A DNA stretch of 64,000 nt from Mycoplasmopsis columboralis. Lineage in GTDB: Bacteria > Bacillota_I > Bacilli_A > Mycoplasmatales > Metamycoplasmataceae. The stretch covers positions 62,001 to 126,000 of the forward strand of contig NZ_LR215039.1 in NCBI RefSeq assembly GCF_900660675.1, in the 5' to 3' direction. The stretch's first letter is position 1; each line of letters starts with the position of its first letter. Under the pieces are notes generated by a model. The model was not told the origin of the DNA, ran no database searches, and saw nothing but the letters and a program-made list of their open reading frames with translations. This document shows positions 1-10,221 of this stretch, piece after piece. The translations under genes were made by a program, and so were the position numbers.

Positions 1-663
1 CGTTCAAATATTTATAAAGTATTCAATCCAGAAGCTTCTTATTACAGTTTAAAGATTTTTAATTATGACAAAGATTTTACGAGCAAAACAGTTGATTACA
101 TTAAAAAAAGATTTTTTGAAGTTCTAAAATCAAATAAATTTGATCACACAAAGAATATATTTTATCAGCTTGATATTTTGTCTCAGTATGATAAAAGTTA
201 TGTATTGAACAATTTTGACAATATAGAAAAATACATCTATACAGCAATGAATGTAAATAGAAATGAATCTAACATTTATTTTGGTATTCTTTCACTTTTA
301 ACAATTTATAAAATTTCAAACAAAAATCTTTACTTAGAATCTTATTTGGCCAATTATTTGAAAGAACAAATTAAATTTGTTTCAAATAACGAAAACCAAG
401 AAATTTTAATGTTAAATTTTCCTTACTATTATTATTTTGCCTTAATTCTTGGCGATGAAAAACATGAAGAATTTTTTAAAAGAGAAATCGAAAATAGCTG
501 AAATAAATTAGACTTGTCTGTATCTTCTGGATACGGAATGCATTTGCTTTATTTTTTAAAAGATACAATAGAAAATCTTGATTTAAAATTACAAATACCA
601 GAAAATCCTACTACTTTTAAAGAAGTTTACTTTTCGTTACTACAAAAAGAAAGTGATAACTAA
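1..663 (+). CDS. Unidentified protein, C-terminal 220 aa (5' end outside window)
   Basis: The frame is open from base 1 to the TAA at 661-663, with one TGA read as Trp at 499-501, so this is the C-terminal part of a longer protein. It is helix-rich and soluble in appearance, with no clear membrane segment. A stretch around residues 80-120 alternates short hydrophobic helices with a kinship to alpha/alpha-barrel proteins, and 'SSGYGMHLLYFL' near residue 175 is the most distinctive motif. I do not recognise the family. The stop overlaps the ATG of the following ABC exporter by one base (TAATG), so the genes are translationally coupled and the protein probably works with that exporter, for example as substrate-processing, immunity or accessory factor. 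That role is inference from position only. Confidence 0.6.
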
Positions 664-2891
664 TGATAATAATAAAAAACGTAAATAAAAAATTTAAAAA
701 ACATAAGGTTTTTGAAGATTTAAATCTATTTATCAAAGAAAAAGAATTAACTTTTGTTGTTGGTAAATCTGGATTAGGTAAAACAACTTTATTACATTTG
801 ATAGCAGGGTTTGAAAAACCCGATTCAGGAGAAATTTTTCTAAAAAGAAGCAATGAAAATAAAAGTAACTTAATTGATAAATGTGATTTAATATTTCAAG
901 ATTTCAACTTAATTGAAAACTTAAATGCGTTAGAAAATTTACGTTTTGGATTAGAAACTTTAGGATTAAAAGTTGACGAAAATAATATATTTAATTTAGC
1001 GAAAGAGTTAAATATAGACAACGAAACACTTTTAACAAAAGCTAAAAATTTATCTGGTGGAGAAAAACAGAGAATAGCAATATTAAGATCATTATTACGA
1101 AATAAAGAAATTTTGCTAGTTGATGAACCGACAGCAAATTTAGACAAAGAAAATAAAGAGATAATTTTCAAACTTTTAAAAACAGTTTCCAAAAACAAAA
1201 CTGTAATTGTAGTTTCTCACGATATCGAAAAAGCAACTAAATACGCAGATAACATATATGATTTAGAAGCTCATAAATATTCAACACTGGTAAATTTTCA
1301 AGACAAAAAAGAATATTCAACATCTACTGTAGATTCTATTGAAATCCAGTCTGATAGTTTATGAAAATTTAAATGAAGATCTATTTTTACTATTTTAAAA
1401 TCTGATTTTAAAAAAAGAATTTGACAATATCTTTTAATTTTTATTAGCCTTTTTTCTTCTGTTGTCATTATAGGTAACACTCATAATTTATTTAATAATA
1501 ATTTGATAGCAGCAAAAGAAAATAAAAAGGATTTAAATTACGATCTAATTGAGGTGAAAAAAGAAGTACCTGGTATTAGTTTTAATTTTAATCCTAACGA
1601 AACTAATTCAATAATAAGCAATGAGACCAATACTGAAGAGATAAGTCTTTCGTATTCCTTAAATTTAAATGACAAATTTATACTTTTGCAAAATAATGAT
1701 AAAAGTTTTTCTTTATCAGAAGAGAATACTTTACAAGTTAAAATAAGTGATTTTTCAAAAAACAGATTTATTGGAGAAAAAAACAATTTTATTGAAAATA
1801 AAAACGAAATTATACTTTCAAAAAAAGCAGCAGAAGCGCTAAATGTGGAATCATCTATAAATTCTGTTGTTAAACTAAAATTAATTAATTTAGATTTTGA
1901 AGAAGAAACCTTTGAAAAAGAATTAAAGGTTGTTGACATAAATACTAAATTAGACGCTAATGAAAGAAATTTAAATTATGTTAGTTCAGAATTAATTTTA
2001 GAAATTCAAAAATGAGTTTCAAGGAATAAAACTTGAAAAACGTCAGTTTTAAGAGATAAAAACGCTTCAAACAATTCCTTATTAGACCATGAACTAATTT
2101 TAGAAAATTCTATTGAAGATATCAAAAATAAAGAAAATTTTAAGCTTATTTACGGTAGCTTTCCGACAAAAATTGAAGAACTTTTGATATCGAATAAACT
2201 TCTTGAAACATTGGGAATTAACTGAGAAAGCGATTCTTTAGTTTTAAAAGATGGTGTTAATAATTATGTTTTTAAAATAACAGGTGTTTACGAAGATGAA
2301 AAACTAGATGTTTTTACAACTTCTGAAAACATTAATTATTTAAATTCAGTAAGTCCGAATAAAATTAACATTTATTCTGATGATACAAGAGAAATAAAAA
2401 AGAATTTCGAAAATAAAAATTTGTATGTAATTTACTCTTACAAAAACTCTTTAATTGAATCTTTCATTTCTCAAAATCGATATACTAACTCTTTACTAAT
2501 TTATATAGCAATAGGAATTGTGATTGTGTCAATTTTGATTTTTCTTGTTGTTTCCAAATTTGTAAATGATTCAAAAGTAAAAGAGATAGGAATCTACAAA
2601 GTTTTAGGTTCGAAAACTTGACAGATATTTATTTATTACATTGGATCTTTGATTCCTTTTGTTTTAATATCATTTGTTTTAGTGTTAAGTTTATGTTATC
2701 CAATTCAACTAATTTTTGCAAGTTTCTTACACAGTAATAATTTAATTGTTTTTAGTTTTTGAGATAATTTACCAATTTATTTAATATCTTGATTAATTTT
2801 TAATTTAGTAATTTTAACTTTTAATTTCTTATGATTTTTAGTTCTTAATAAAAAGTCCAAAACAAAATTACTAAAAGAAGATAACGTATAA
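663..2891 (+). CDS. MacB-like ABC exporter, ATPase fused to FtsX-type permease (copy 1)
   Basis: 742 aa in code 4. Residues 1-230 are an ABC ATPase of the LolD/MacB type: Walker A GKSGLGKTT at 34-42, signature LSGGEKQR at 130-137, Walker B LLVDEP just after, and the switch His in VSHD. After the Trp at residue 234 the same frame continues into a permease: one membrane segment near 253-272, a hydrophilic extracellular domain of about 340 residues, then three segments near 611-633, 656-680 and 704-728. This is the MacB topology (TM1, large outer domain, TM2-4) with the ATPase at the N-terminus. MacB-type machines are mechanotransducers that export or expel peptides, lipoproteins or antibiotics without moving them through the bilayer. 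The substrate is unknown. It sits 37 bp before a second copy of the same design and overlaps the gene upstream by one base, so all three probably form one operon. Confidence 0.85.
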
Positions 2892-2928
2892 AGTTTTAAT
2901 TAAAGAAAAAAAGAATTGAGCTAATATA

Positions 2929-5121
2929 ATGATTGAAATAAAAAATTTATACAAAAAATTCGGAAAAAAAACAGTCATTGAAAATTTAGATTTAAGCATT
3001 GAGTCTAACTGCTTGTTTTTTATTGTTGGCAAATCAGGAACTGGAAAAACAACATTGTTGAATACAATCGCAGGATTTGAAAAAATCGACAATGGAACTA
3101 TTAACATTTTTGACGAAAACAAACAATTGATAAATTTAGATAGAACGAAGTTTGTAGATGTAGTTTTTCAGAACTTTAATTTAATTGGAGATTTAAATGT
3201 TTTAGACAATTTAATTTTTGGTTTACAAATACTAGGCATTTCTTCTTCGGTTGACTACATTAAAAAAGTTTGTGCCGAATTTAACATTAATGAACAGCTA
3301 TTGAAATCAAAAGCTAAAGATTTGTCTGGTGGAGAAAAACAAAGAGTTTCTATAGTTAGAACTTTTTTAAGAAACTCAAAATTTATCTTATTTGATGAAC
3401 CCACTGGTAACTTAGATGATAAAAATACAGATATTGTCTTTGATACAATTGCTTCAATTAAAAAAGATAGAACTATAGTGATTGTTACTCATGACATAGA
3501 ATCAGCTTATAAATATGGTGATTATATATATGATTTAAACAAGAAAGTTTTAACAAAAAATACTACAAAAAACGATTTACAAAGTAAGCAAGTTTTTAAA
3601 AGTAAAAACCAATATTCTAGAAGTTGAATTAATAAATGAAAATCAAACTTATTAATTTTAAAAAAAGATTTAAAAAAACGATGACTACAATTTTCAATAA
3701 TTTTACTTTCGTTCATGCTTTCTCTTCTTTTTCTTGGTGGTTCAATTAATCTAGTTAATACTTCAAAAATTGTATCTAAAGAGAAAAAAATACAAACAAA
3801 TTGAGATCTAAATAAAGTTTTAAAAAAATATGATGATGTTCAATTATCTTTTAATCCTATAGAAGAAGATATTATTAAATCTAATTCAATTGGCGTAAAT
3901 TATCCTATTTATTTATCAGACAAGATTCGTAATAACGTTACATTGTCAAATGGAGATAAAAAAATAGAGATAAACAAATTAGACTTACAAAGTGTTAATT
4001 TTGATGAATACTCTAAAAATAGATTCAAAGGTGTTAATGGTAACTTTATAAGAGAAAAAAATGAAGTCATATTAGATGAAGAAACAATAAATAAGTTAGG
4101 TATAAACAAAAATGATTTAGGTCAAATAAAATTAAATATAAACTTTCAAGAAGAAAATAATTTAATTAATAACGAATATAATCTAACTGTAATTGATTAT
4201 ACTAAAGCAAATAATATCGATAAAAAAGGACATAATTACATTTCGGTACTTTTAGAAAAGGTTATTCAGAATTTTGTTCTATCTAATATCAATAAATGAA
4301 GAGTTATAAAATACAATTTAGATAAAAGCGCATATTTTAAAAACAACATTTCTATTGGTAAATATTCTGATGAAACTAAATTATTGAAAGGAAGAAAGCC
4401 AGAAAACTATGCTGAAATTGTAGTATCTAAGAAATTTTTAAAAGATACTAATTGATTGTGAAATGACGAAAATTTCTTAATTTCCAAACTAGATTTTAAT
4501 TTTAAATTTAAATCTGTAGGTTATTTCGAAAGTGATGAATTTGATGTTTTACTAAGTGAAAAAGCATTCAGTTTTTTACAATCTAACTTTTTTGTTAACG
4601 GATATAATGTATTTTTAGAAAATAATCAAAATTTTAGAAATTCTACTAAAACTATTGATGATCTAATAATAGAAACTCAAAAATTATTGCTAATTGAAAA
4701 AATAAAATTTGCAAACAAAACAATACAAATTGTTTTACTATTTGCTAATTTAGCTTTGGGCTGTTTGTTCATTTTATTGATCATAATAATTACTAAAATG
4801 TTTGTTGATTCAAAAAAGAAAGAAACAGGAATTTTTAAAGCTTTAAAAGCTAATTGAAAACAAATTTTACTTTATCACTTGAGTTCGATAATTTTAATTT
4901 TGTTGCTAACGCTCTTGTTAACTTTTGTTTCGTTTTATCCAACAGAACTTATTCTTAACTCTTTAAGTGATTTAAGAGATATAATTGAAATTGACATTTT
5001 TTCATCTCTTTCAAATTACTTATTATTGTGGATAACTTATTCATTGTTTTGGATTTTTATTTACATTTTATGATTGAGTAAATACTTTTTATCTAGCACA
5101 TCAAAACTGTTAAAAAATTAA
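2929..5121 (+). CDS. MacB-like ABC exporter, ATPase fused to FtsX-type permease (copy 2)
   Basis: 730 aa in code 4. The N-terminal ATPase has Walker A GKSGTGKTT near 34-42, LSGGEKQR near residue 133, Walker B LFDEP and the VTHD switch. The permease follows in the same chain: a membrane segment soon after residue 250, a long outer domain, then three segments in the last 140 residues, around 'IVLLFANLALGCLFIL' and the final hydrophobic stretch. It is clearly a paralogue of the gene at 663-2891; the ATPases are much more alike than the extracellular domains. Two full-length fused subunits next to each other could form a heterodimeric exporter or two homodimers with different targets. The ATG follows a weak purine-rich site, and a terminator with 22 T residues ends the operon just downstream. 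Confidence 0.85.
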
Positions 5122-5170
5122 ATCTTATATATAAATCTTGAATCATATTACAAAACTCTGTTCAACTTAC

Positions 5171-5204
5171 ACGCTAAAGGCGTTTTTTTTTTTTTTTTTT
5201 TTTT
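5171..5204 (+). terminator. Rho-independent terminator with a T22 tract
   Basis: ACGC, loop TAAAG, GCGT (5171-5183) is followed by an uninterrupted run of 22 T (5183-5204). It closes the ABC exporter operon. The stem is short, but the T tract is unusually long. Confidence 0.75.
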
Positions 5205-5261
5205 GTATTTTAAGTAAGATGTTAATGACAAAATGTATCGCTATAGTCATTTTATTTAAAT

Positions 5262-5292
5262 TTAATTAAAAAATACACCTTTAAAAGGTGTA
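5262..5292 (-). terminator. Terminator of the minus-strand membrane protein gene
   Basis: Near-perfect palindrome at 5274-5292 (TACACCTTT/AAAGGTGTA type stem). Read on the minus strand it is followed by ATTTTTTAATT. It lies about 20 bp after the stop of the gene at 5311-5886. Confidence 0.7.
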
Positions 5293-5310
5293 CCTGAAAT
5301 AAAATTAATG

Positions 5311-5886
5311 TTATGCTTCTTGGTGTTGTTTGTTATATCTAACTAATTTTCAAACAAGATACACAATGTATGCTAAAGAAAATCAAGCAACAGCAATAAT
5401 TAAAATTTCTGAGGCAATAAATACTCCTGCAAAAAATGGTAATACTTTGTTTGATTGATCTTTGTTAACTTTTGTGTATAAATCATTAAAAGTAATTGGT
5501 AAGTTGAGTGCATCTGAAATAATAAGGGCTGATACAGTAGTGAATAATGCGGCTATAATTAGCATAAATACAAGTACTAATAAATAATCTTTTTTAGTGT
5601 TTTTGTAATATTCTTTATTTTCAAAAGCTTGTTGATATTTGTTGTATCTAATAAAAGGAACAAATGAAAGCAAGTTAATTTGAGTTACTTTTTGTAAAAA
5701 CATTAATTTTCAAATTAAAGATAGTGACGCAATCAATAAACTGATTAAGTTAAAGAAAAATAATGCATTATATTCAAAAACTTTTGTTTGAGTTAATCCT
5801 ACAAAAGTAATTGGAAGTGTAAGTAAAAAGATTACTAAAAAAACCACACTCAACAAATCTAATGTTAAAAGTTTACTTTTTTTCAT
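5311..5886 (-). CDS. Small polytopic membrane protein of unknown function
   Basis: 191 aa on the minus strand, start ATG at 5886 preceded by the Shine-Dalgarno sequence AAAGGAA, stop TAA at 5311-5313. Three internal TGA codons encode Trp. Four hydrophobic segments can be seen: near residues 12-32, 43-62, 95-120 and 150-172. A positively charged, Tyr-rich loop (around 'RYNKYQQAFENKEYYK') separates the first and second pair. The C-terminus is short and polar. No catalytic motif or known family signature is visible. It is transcribed alone, away from the neighbouring ABC operon, and has its own terminator and a 19-bp palindrome in its leader. Confidence 0.75.
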
Positions 5887-5909
5887 AATTGAATTTCCTT
5901 TGGTGTTGT

Positions 5910-5928
5910 AAGTAAATATAATTTACTT
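5910..5928. promoter_or_regulatory. 19-bp perfect palindrome in the leader of the 5311-5886 gene
   Basis: AAGTAAAT-ATA-ATTTACTT, 24 bp upstream of the start codon. Its geometry (8-bp arms, 3-bp centre) suits a dimeric repressor, and its GTAA-type arms resemble those of the palindromes upstream of gapA and pdhA. Operator function is inferred; it could also be a chance product of AT-rich DNA. Confidence 0.35.
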
Positions 5929-6044
5929 ATTAAAATAATTTATAGTTTAATTATACTTTTAATTTAAATATTTTTTTAAACATTTTAACGATGTTAAAAG
6001 ATCAAGAAAAAAACAAAGTGACACAATTTTTGCAATTAAAAATC

Positions 6045-6389
6045 TTATTCACTTTGTTCTGATTTAATTTTAGCTAAAATAGCGTCTATTTTCATTCCGT
6101 GATCAGTGACCTCATCTAAAACGAAAGTGATACTTGGAACTTTTCTTCATGATAAACTTTTAGCTAAAATACTTCTGACATATCCGGAAGCATTATTTAA
6201 AGCATCTAATCCTTTTTTAGTATTTCCTCCAAGAGATACAAATACTTTTAAATATGATAAGTCGCTAGACAATCTAGCGTCAATTACTACCGGGTCAATA
6301 ATATTTACATTTGTTAAATCTCTAGAAACAATGTCAGCAACTAGTTGCATTGCTTGAGATTCTTTTCGAGATAAATTTACATTGTTCAT
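6045..6389 (-). CDS. rbfA: Ribosome-binding factor A
   Basis: 114 aa. RbfA has a single KH-like domain, binds the 30S subunit near 16S rRNA helix 1 and is needed for late 5'-end maturation of 16S rRNA. Family features seen are the N-terminal helix with 'RKESQAMQLVADIVSRDL', the strand 'DLSYLKVFVSLGG', the helix 'NNASGYVRSILAKSL' and the final 'WRKVPSITFVLDEVTDHGMKID' block, where the Trp is a TGA codon. I start at the ATG at 6389, not at an earlier in-frame ATG 24 codons upstream, because a TATAAT at 6401-6396 sits 6 nt before it and RbfA proteins begin close to this point. There is no Shine-Dalgarno sequence, so the mRNA is probably leaderless. Confidence 0.9.
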
Positions 6390-6463
6390 AATTAAATTAT
6401 ACTTACATTTAACTTTATAAGTTAAATAATATAACGAATTTAAATGTTTAATATAATACAAAT
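6390..6463. promoter_or_regulatory. Divergent promoters of rbfA and the DUF2779 gene, with a 19-bp palindrome
   Basis: The minus-strand -10 TATAAT (6401-6396) is 6 nt from the rbfA ATG. The plus-strand -10 TATAAT (6452-6457) is 6 nt from the ATG at 6464. Between them lies the perfect palindrome TTTAACTT-TAT-AAGTTAAA (6408-6426), close to both -35 regions. A shared regulator is possible but inferred. Confidence 0.6.
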
Positions 6464-8800
6464 ATGAGCAAAATTATTAAGTGAAGTTTTTTTAAAAGAG
6501 TTTTTTGAAATAATCCAGCTTTGCTTTGAGTTGGAGCAAATTTAGAAAAAGTTTTAAATGAAAATTTTGAGTATCAGTGACACAAACAAAGAGTTATAAC
6601 TGAAGAAGAAAATGAACTTTTTGGAGATGACAATGATGAAGAAATCCCTGATTTTGATTTTGGGGAAATGCTTGAACTAGAAAATTCAAACCAAACAACT
6701 TCAATTAATAATATTGATTTAATTGCAGTGCAAAATTTTCGTAAACTCAAAGAAGGCGCTATTGATTTTTATGCTAAAAAATATAACATTCAAGCTAGCG
6801 AAATTTTCTATATTCCCACAAATTTAGAGGTAACACAAAAAGTTAATCTTACTAAAGATCTTATAAGTAATAATTCAATTAGACTAATTGTAGATGCTCA
6901 TTTTGGTTATTTACATCAAGGAATTTCAGAAAAGTTTTTATATGTATCTGATTGTTTTTTATATGATAAAGAACTTGCTAAAATGTCATTATTAGGATAT
7001 TCAGCTAAATCACCAATTGAAAATTTTTATAAGTTTTTTTACCTAGTTAATGTAGCTAAAAAAGAAAATTTAATTAAAGATGCCAGTTTGATAATTATTG
7101 ATCCAGTTGTAAACTTACTTCGTAACACCAAGGTAAAAGAAATTAAATTTAGCGAAAGCTTTTCCGGTCACGTTGCTAAAAGCTTACCAGCAAAAAACTC
7201 TAAGCTATCATTTGCAAATAATTTTTATAGGCAAGTTTTAGCCCGAACTGGAGATTCATCTTTATTTTTAAATACGCTAAATTATGATTTAAGCTCTTTT
7301 TCTTTTTATAAAGTAGCTATTAATAAAGAATTATTACTTCCAACATTCAAAACTGATTTACTTGATGATTTACCCGAAGATTTACATAATTATCACCAAA
7401 ATAAATTAAAAGATAATTTTAAAGTTCTCTTTACTGCTAAAGATAATACTAAAAGTATTACTTTTAAACCAATAAACTGATATTTTTCATTAATTGATAG
7501 AGCATATGAAAAATTTGGTGAAAATGTTGATTATAAAGCAATTAGTTTTTTTGCAACTTTAGATTTTAGTAATGAGGAAAATATTAGGATTTTAGATTAT
7601 TTTGTAAGCGATACTTTAGAAATTGCTCATGCTCAAAAGCAAGAAATATTCTTTCCAAACTATCTTATGAGTAATGAGGAAAAATTAGCTATTTTAACTT
7701 ATGTGTATGGAATTGAACAATGAAACATATCAAAAACTTTCTTTGGAGCTTTAAAATTAAAATACACCAAATATGAAGACATTCAAAAAGCCGCTCAATT
7801 ATCATGCAATCTTGTTAATTTTTTCAATGTAGGTGTGTTAAACGTAATTAAATCATTGCATGTGAAAAATAAACGGGTAATTTGATATGACTATGAAGGT
7901 TTTTCGGATTTATTTCCAATTTTAGATACATCTAAATCATATGAACAAATTGTTTCTCAAGTGTCTATTATTGAAACAATTAATGGAGAGCAAACAAATA
8001 TTAATAATTATGTAGTTGATACCAAAAATGTATCACTAAAAGACTTAGTAAAATTAATTCAAATCATTTATTCAAATCATGCAGATTTGTTTGTAGTATA
8101 TAACAAAACATACGAAAATACACGTAATTCAGAAATATACAATTTGGTTCAAACCCAAATTCAGAACAATCCAAACGGAGAATTTGCTAAATGATTTGCT
8201 AGCGAAAATCTAACTTTAGATCTTTTTAAACAAATGATTTGACACATTAACAATCACACAATTGATTTATATGATTGTTTTAAATACCGTAATTTAATTA
8301 AAAACTCTCCTGAATATGCAAGTGATGATAATTTGCTTTCTTTTAAAGTTGAAAATTCAAAAATCATTTCAACTCAAGATGTCAAAAAAATCAATGTGGA
8401 TTTAAAATATAAAACTTTCGTTTTTCTTGATAAGTTATTATTACAAGGATCAATTAAAAAAGTTGAGAAATTCATCACTTACCACAAGCTTAATCTTAAA
8501 ACCTTAATTACACCTTATTCAGAATTAGTAATTCAAAAAGGAACAATGGCCATGAATGAAGCGATGTTGCGTTATCATGATTTCACTGGCGATTCAAATT
8601 GAAAACAAATTGAGCACAACTTAAAGTTATATTGTGAAAATGATGTTCGTGCCATGATTATGGTATATGAGTTTGTTATGGAACTTGTTCGAAGTGTTTT
8701 TCCGGAAATTGATACTTATGAATATCAAATGGAAAATGAAAATTTCTACTACAATATAGAAAATAATAAATTAATAATTAAAAGGATAAACAATGAATAA
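6464..8800 (+). CDS. DUF2779 (UU173-like) putative nuclease
   Basis: 778 aa with several TGA-encoded Trp. The C-terminal third looks like the DUF2779 domain found in mycoplasma and other bacterial proteins, thought to have a DnaQ-like 3'-5' exonuclease fold. 'YDYEGFSD' near residue 476 resembles an ExoI D-x-E motif, and 'CENDVRAM' near residue 727 resembles the late catalytic Asp motif of such exonucleases. The N-terminal part resembles a PD-(D/E)XK-type region of Cas4/RecB-like proteins only loosely, through 'IRLIVDAHFGY' and 'FLYVSDCFLYD'. The start ATG lies 6 nt after TATAAT with no Shine-Dalgarno sequence (leaderless type). The stop overlaps the M42 peptidase start by 8 bp. Nuclease activity is inferred; the family call is fairly safe. 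Confidence 0.75.
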
Positions 8801-9875
8801 AACACAATTTAAACATAGATTAGTTGAATATATGGAACTAGAAGGTATGTCTAGATATGAAGAGCCAGTTGTACAAGCTCTCAAAAAGAATGTTGATAAT
8901 AATGCTTTTGAATTTTCTAGAGATAATTTTGGTTCATTAATTATGCATAAAAAATCAAAAAATCCCAATGCGCCTAAAGTAATGATTGCCGCTCACATGG
9001 ATGAAGTTGGTTACATCGTTAGAGATATTCATGAAAAAGGACAAATTTTACTTTCTCCTGTTGGTGGAATATGACCTTCTGTGGTAATTGGAACTAAAGC
9101 TAAATTAGTTAATTCTCTTGATGAAGAATTTTACGGAGTTTTTGGTCACACATCAATTCATATCATGAAAGCTGAAGAAGTTTCAAAAGCGATCACTAAT
9201 AATGATTTATACGCAGATTTTGGGTTTAAAAACAAACAAGAAGCTCTAGATAATCACGTTGAAGTTGGAAATAGAGTTTACATGTCTGGTGAAACTATTT
9301 ATTTTAAAAACGAAGATTTAATTGGTGGTAAAGCCATGGATAATCGTGCAGGAGTTACTGTGCTAGATTATGTAGCTTCACAAGTAAAGGACTTAGACTT
9401 AGACATAGATTTATATTTAGTTGGCACTGTCCAAGAAGAAGTTGGAACTAGAGGAGCTAAAACTTCAGTTACTTTAGTTAATCCTCAAGTGGCAATAGCT
9501 TTAGATACCACTTCTTCTCACGACACAATTAACACTATTGCAGGAACTACTAAATTATTTGCTGGAGCTGCACTAAGAATTAAAGATGGCGGAACCTTTA
9601 TGGATCCTAAATTAGTTGATTTTATGAGTCAAACAGCCAAAAAACACAACATTAAAGCTTACAAATTTGTAGCTATGGGTGGTGGAACTGATGCTCATGA
9701 ACTTCAATATGCTAAAGGAGGAGCCGCTACTTTAACTATTTCGTTGCCTCAAAGATATTTACACAGTCCAATTGGAGTATGTTCAATTTCAGATTTAATG
9801 GCGGCTGGAGATTTACTTGTTAACTTTTTAAAAGACTTTAACGAAAAAGAATATCGAAAAATGCAATACAAATAA
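8793..9875 (+). CDS. M42 family metallo-aminopeptidase (glutamyl aminopeptidase type)
   Basis: 360 aa, full length for the family. M42 enzymes are cytosolic dinuclear zinc/cobalt aminopeptidases that form tetrahedral dodecamers and trim peptides to amino acids. Metal ligands and catalytic residues are visible: AAHMDEVGY (H68, D70), KAMDNRAG (bridging D183), VQEEVGTRG (catalytic E215 and ligand E216), ALDTT (Asp near 238) and a late His in QRYLHSP. A single TGA-encoded Trp lies at 9072-9074. The start overlaps the end of the upstream gene by 8 bp with AAAGGA before the ATG, so the two are cotranscribed. Peptide breakdown suits an organism that depends on imported amino acids. Confidence 0.93.
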
Positions 9876-9948
9876 GCTACTGCGTAATTATTGCTAATGT
9901 GTTAAAATTTAATTACTTATAATTAATTATTACAAAGGAGTAGAACTT

Positions 9949-10200
9949 ATGCTTGAATTTACAGCGGCTACATTTTCAATTATGATTATTGGAATTATCT
10001 TAGGAGTAGCTCTTATTACTGCTTTGGTCACTTTTTTCCTTGCTAGAAGAATGTTTGAAAAGCAAATTAAAGAAAATCCACCTGTTTCTGAAAAAATGAT
10101 TCGTGTAATGTTTAAACAAATGGGAAGAACAGCTTCAGAAACACAAATTAGACAAATTATGCGTTCAATGCAAAACGCAAAATACGATAAAAACAAATAA
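9949..10200 (+). CDS. YneF-like UPF0154 membrane protein
   Basis: 83 aa. One N-terminal membrane helix ('IMIIGIILGVALITALVTFF') is followed by a charged helix-turn region with 'NPPVSEKMIRVMFKQMGR' and 'SETQIRQIMRSM', which is typical of the small UPF0154/YneF proteins of Firmicutes and Mollicutes. Their molecular role is not established. AAAGGAG stands 9 nt before the ATG. The gene lies 21 bp before ktrB, and the two may share a transcript. Confidence 0.85.
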   Translation: MLEFTAATFSIMIIGIILGVALITALVTFFLARRMFEKQIKENPPVSEKMIRVMFKQMGRTASETQIRQIMRSMQNAKYDKNK

Positions 10201-10221
10201 ACAAATACAAAGTAGGTACAA

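Noticed and set aside
663-2891. Separate short genes divided by TGA stops
   Set aside because: Reading frame is continuous in code 4, and the TGAs sit at Trp positions of conserved motifs throughout the window. The pieces are one fused protein.
6390-6461. N-terminal extension of RbfA by 24 residues
   Set aside because: The extension crosses the rbfA promoter and the palindrome; TATAAT stands 6 nt from the shorter start, which fits family length.
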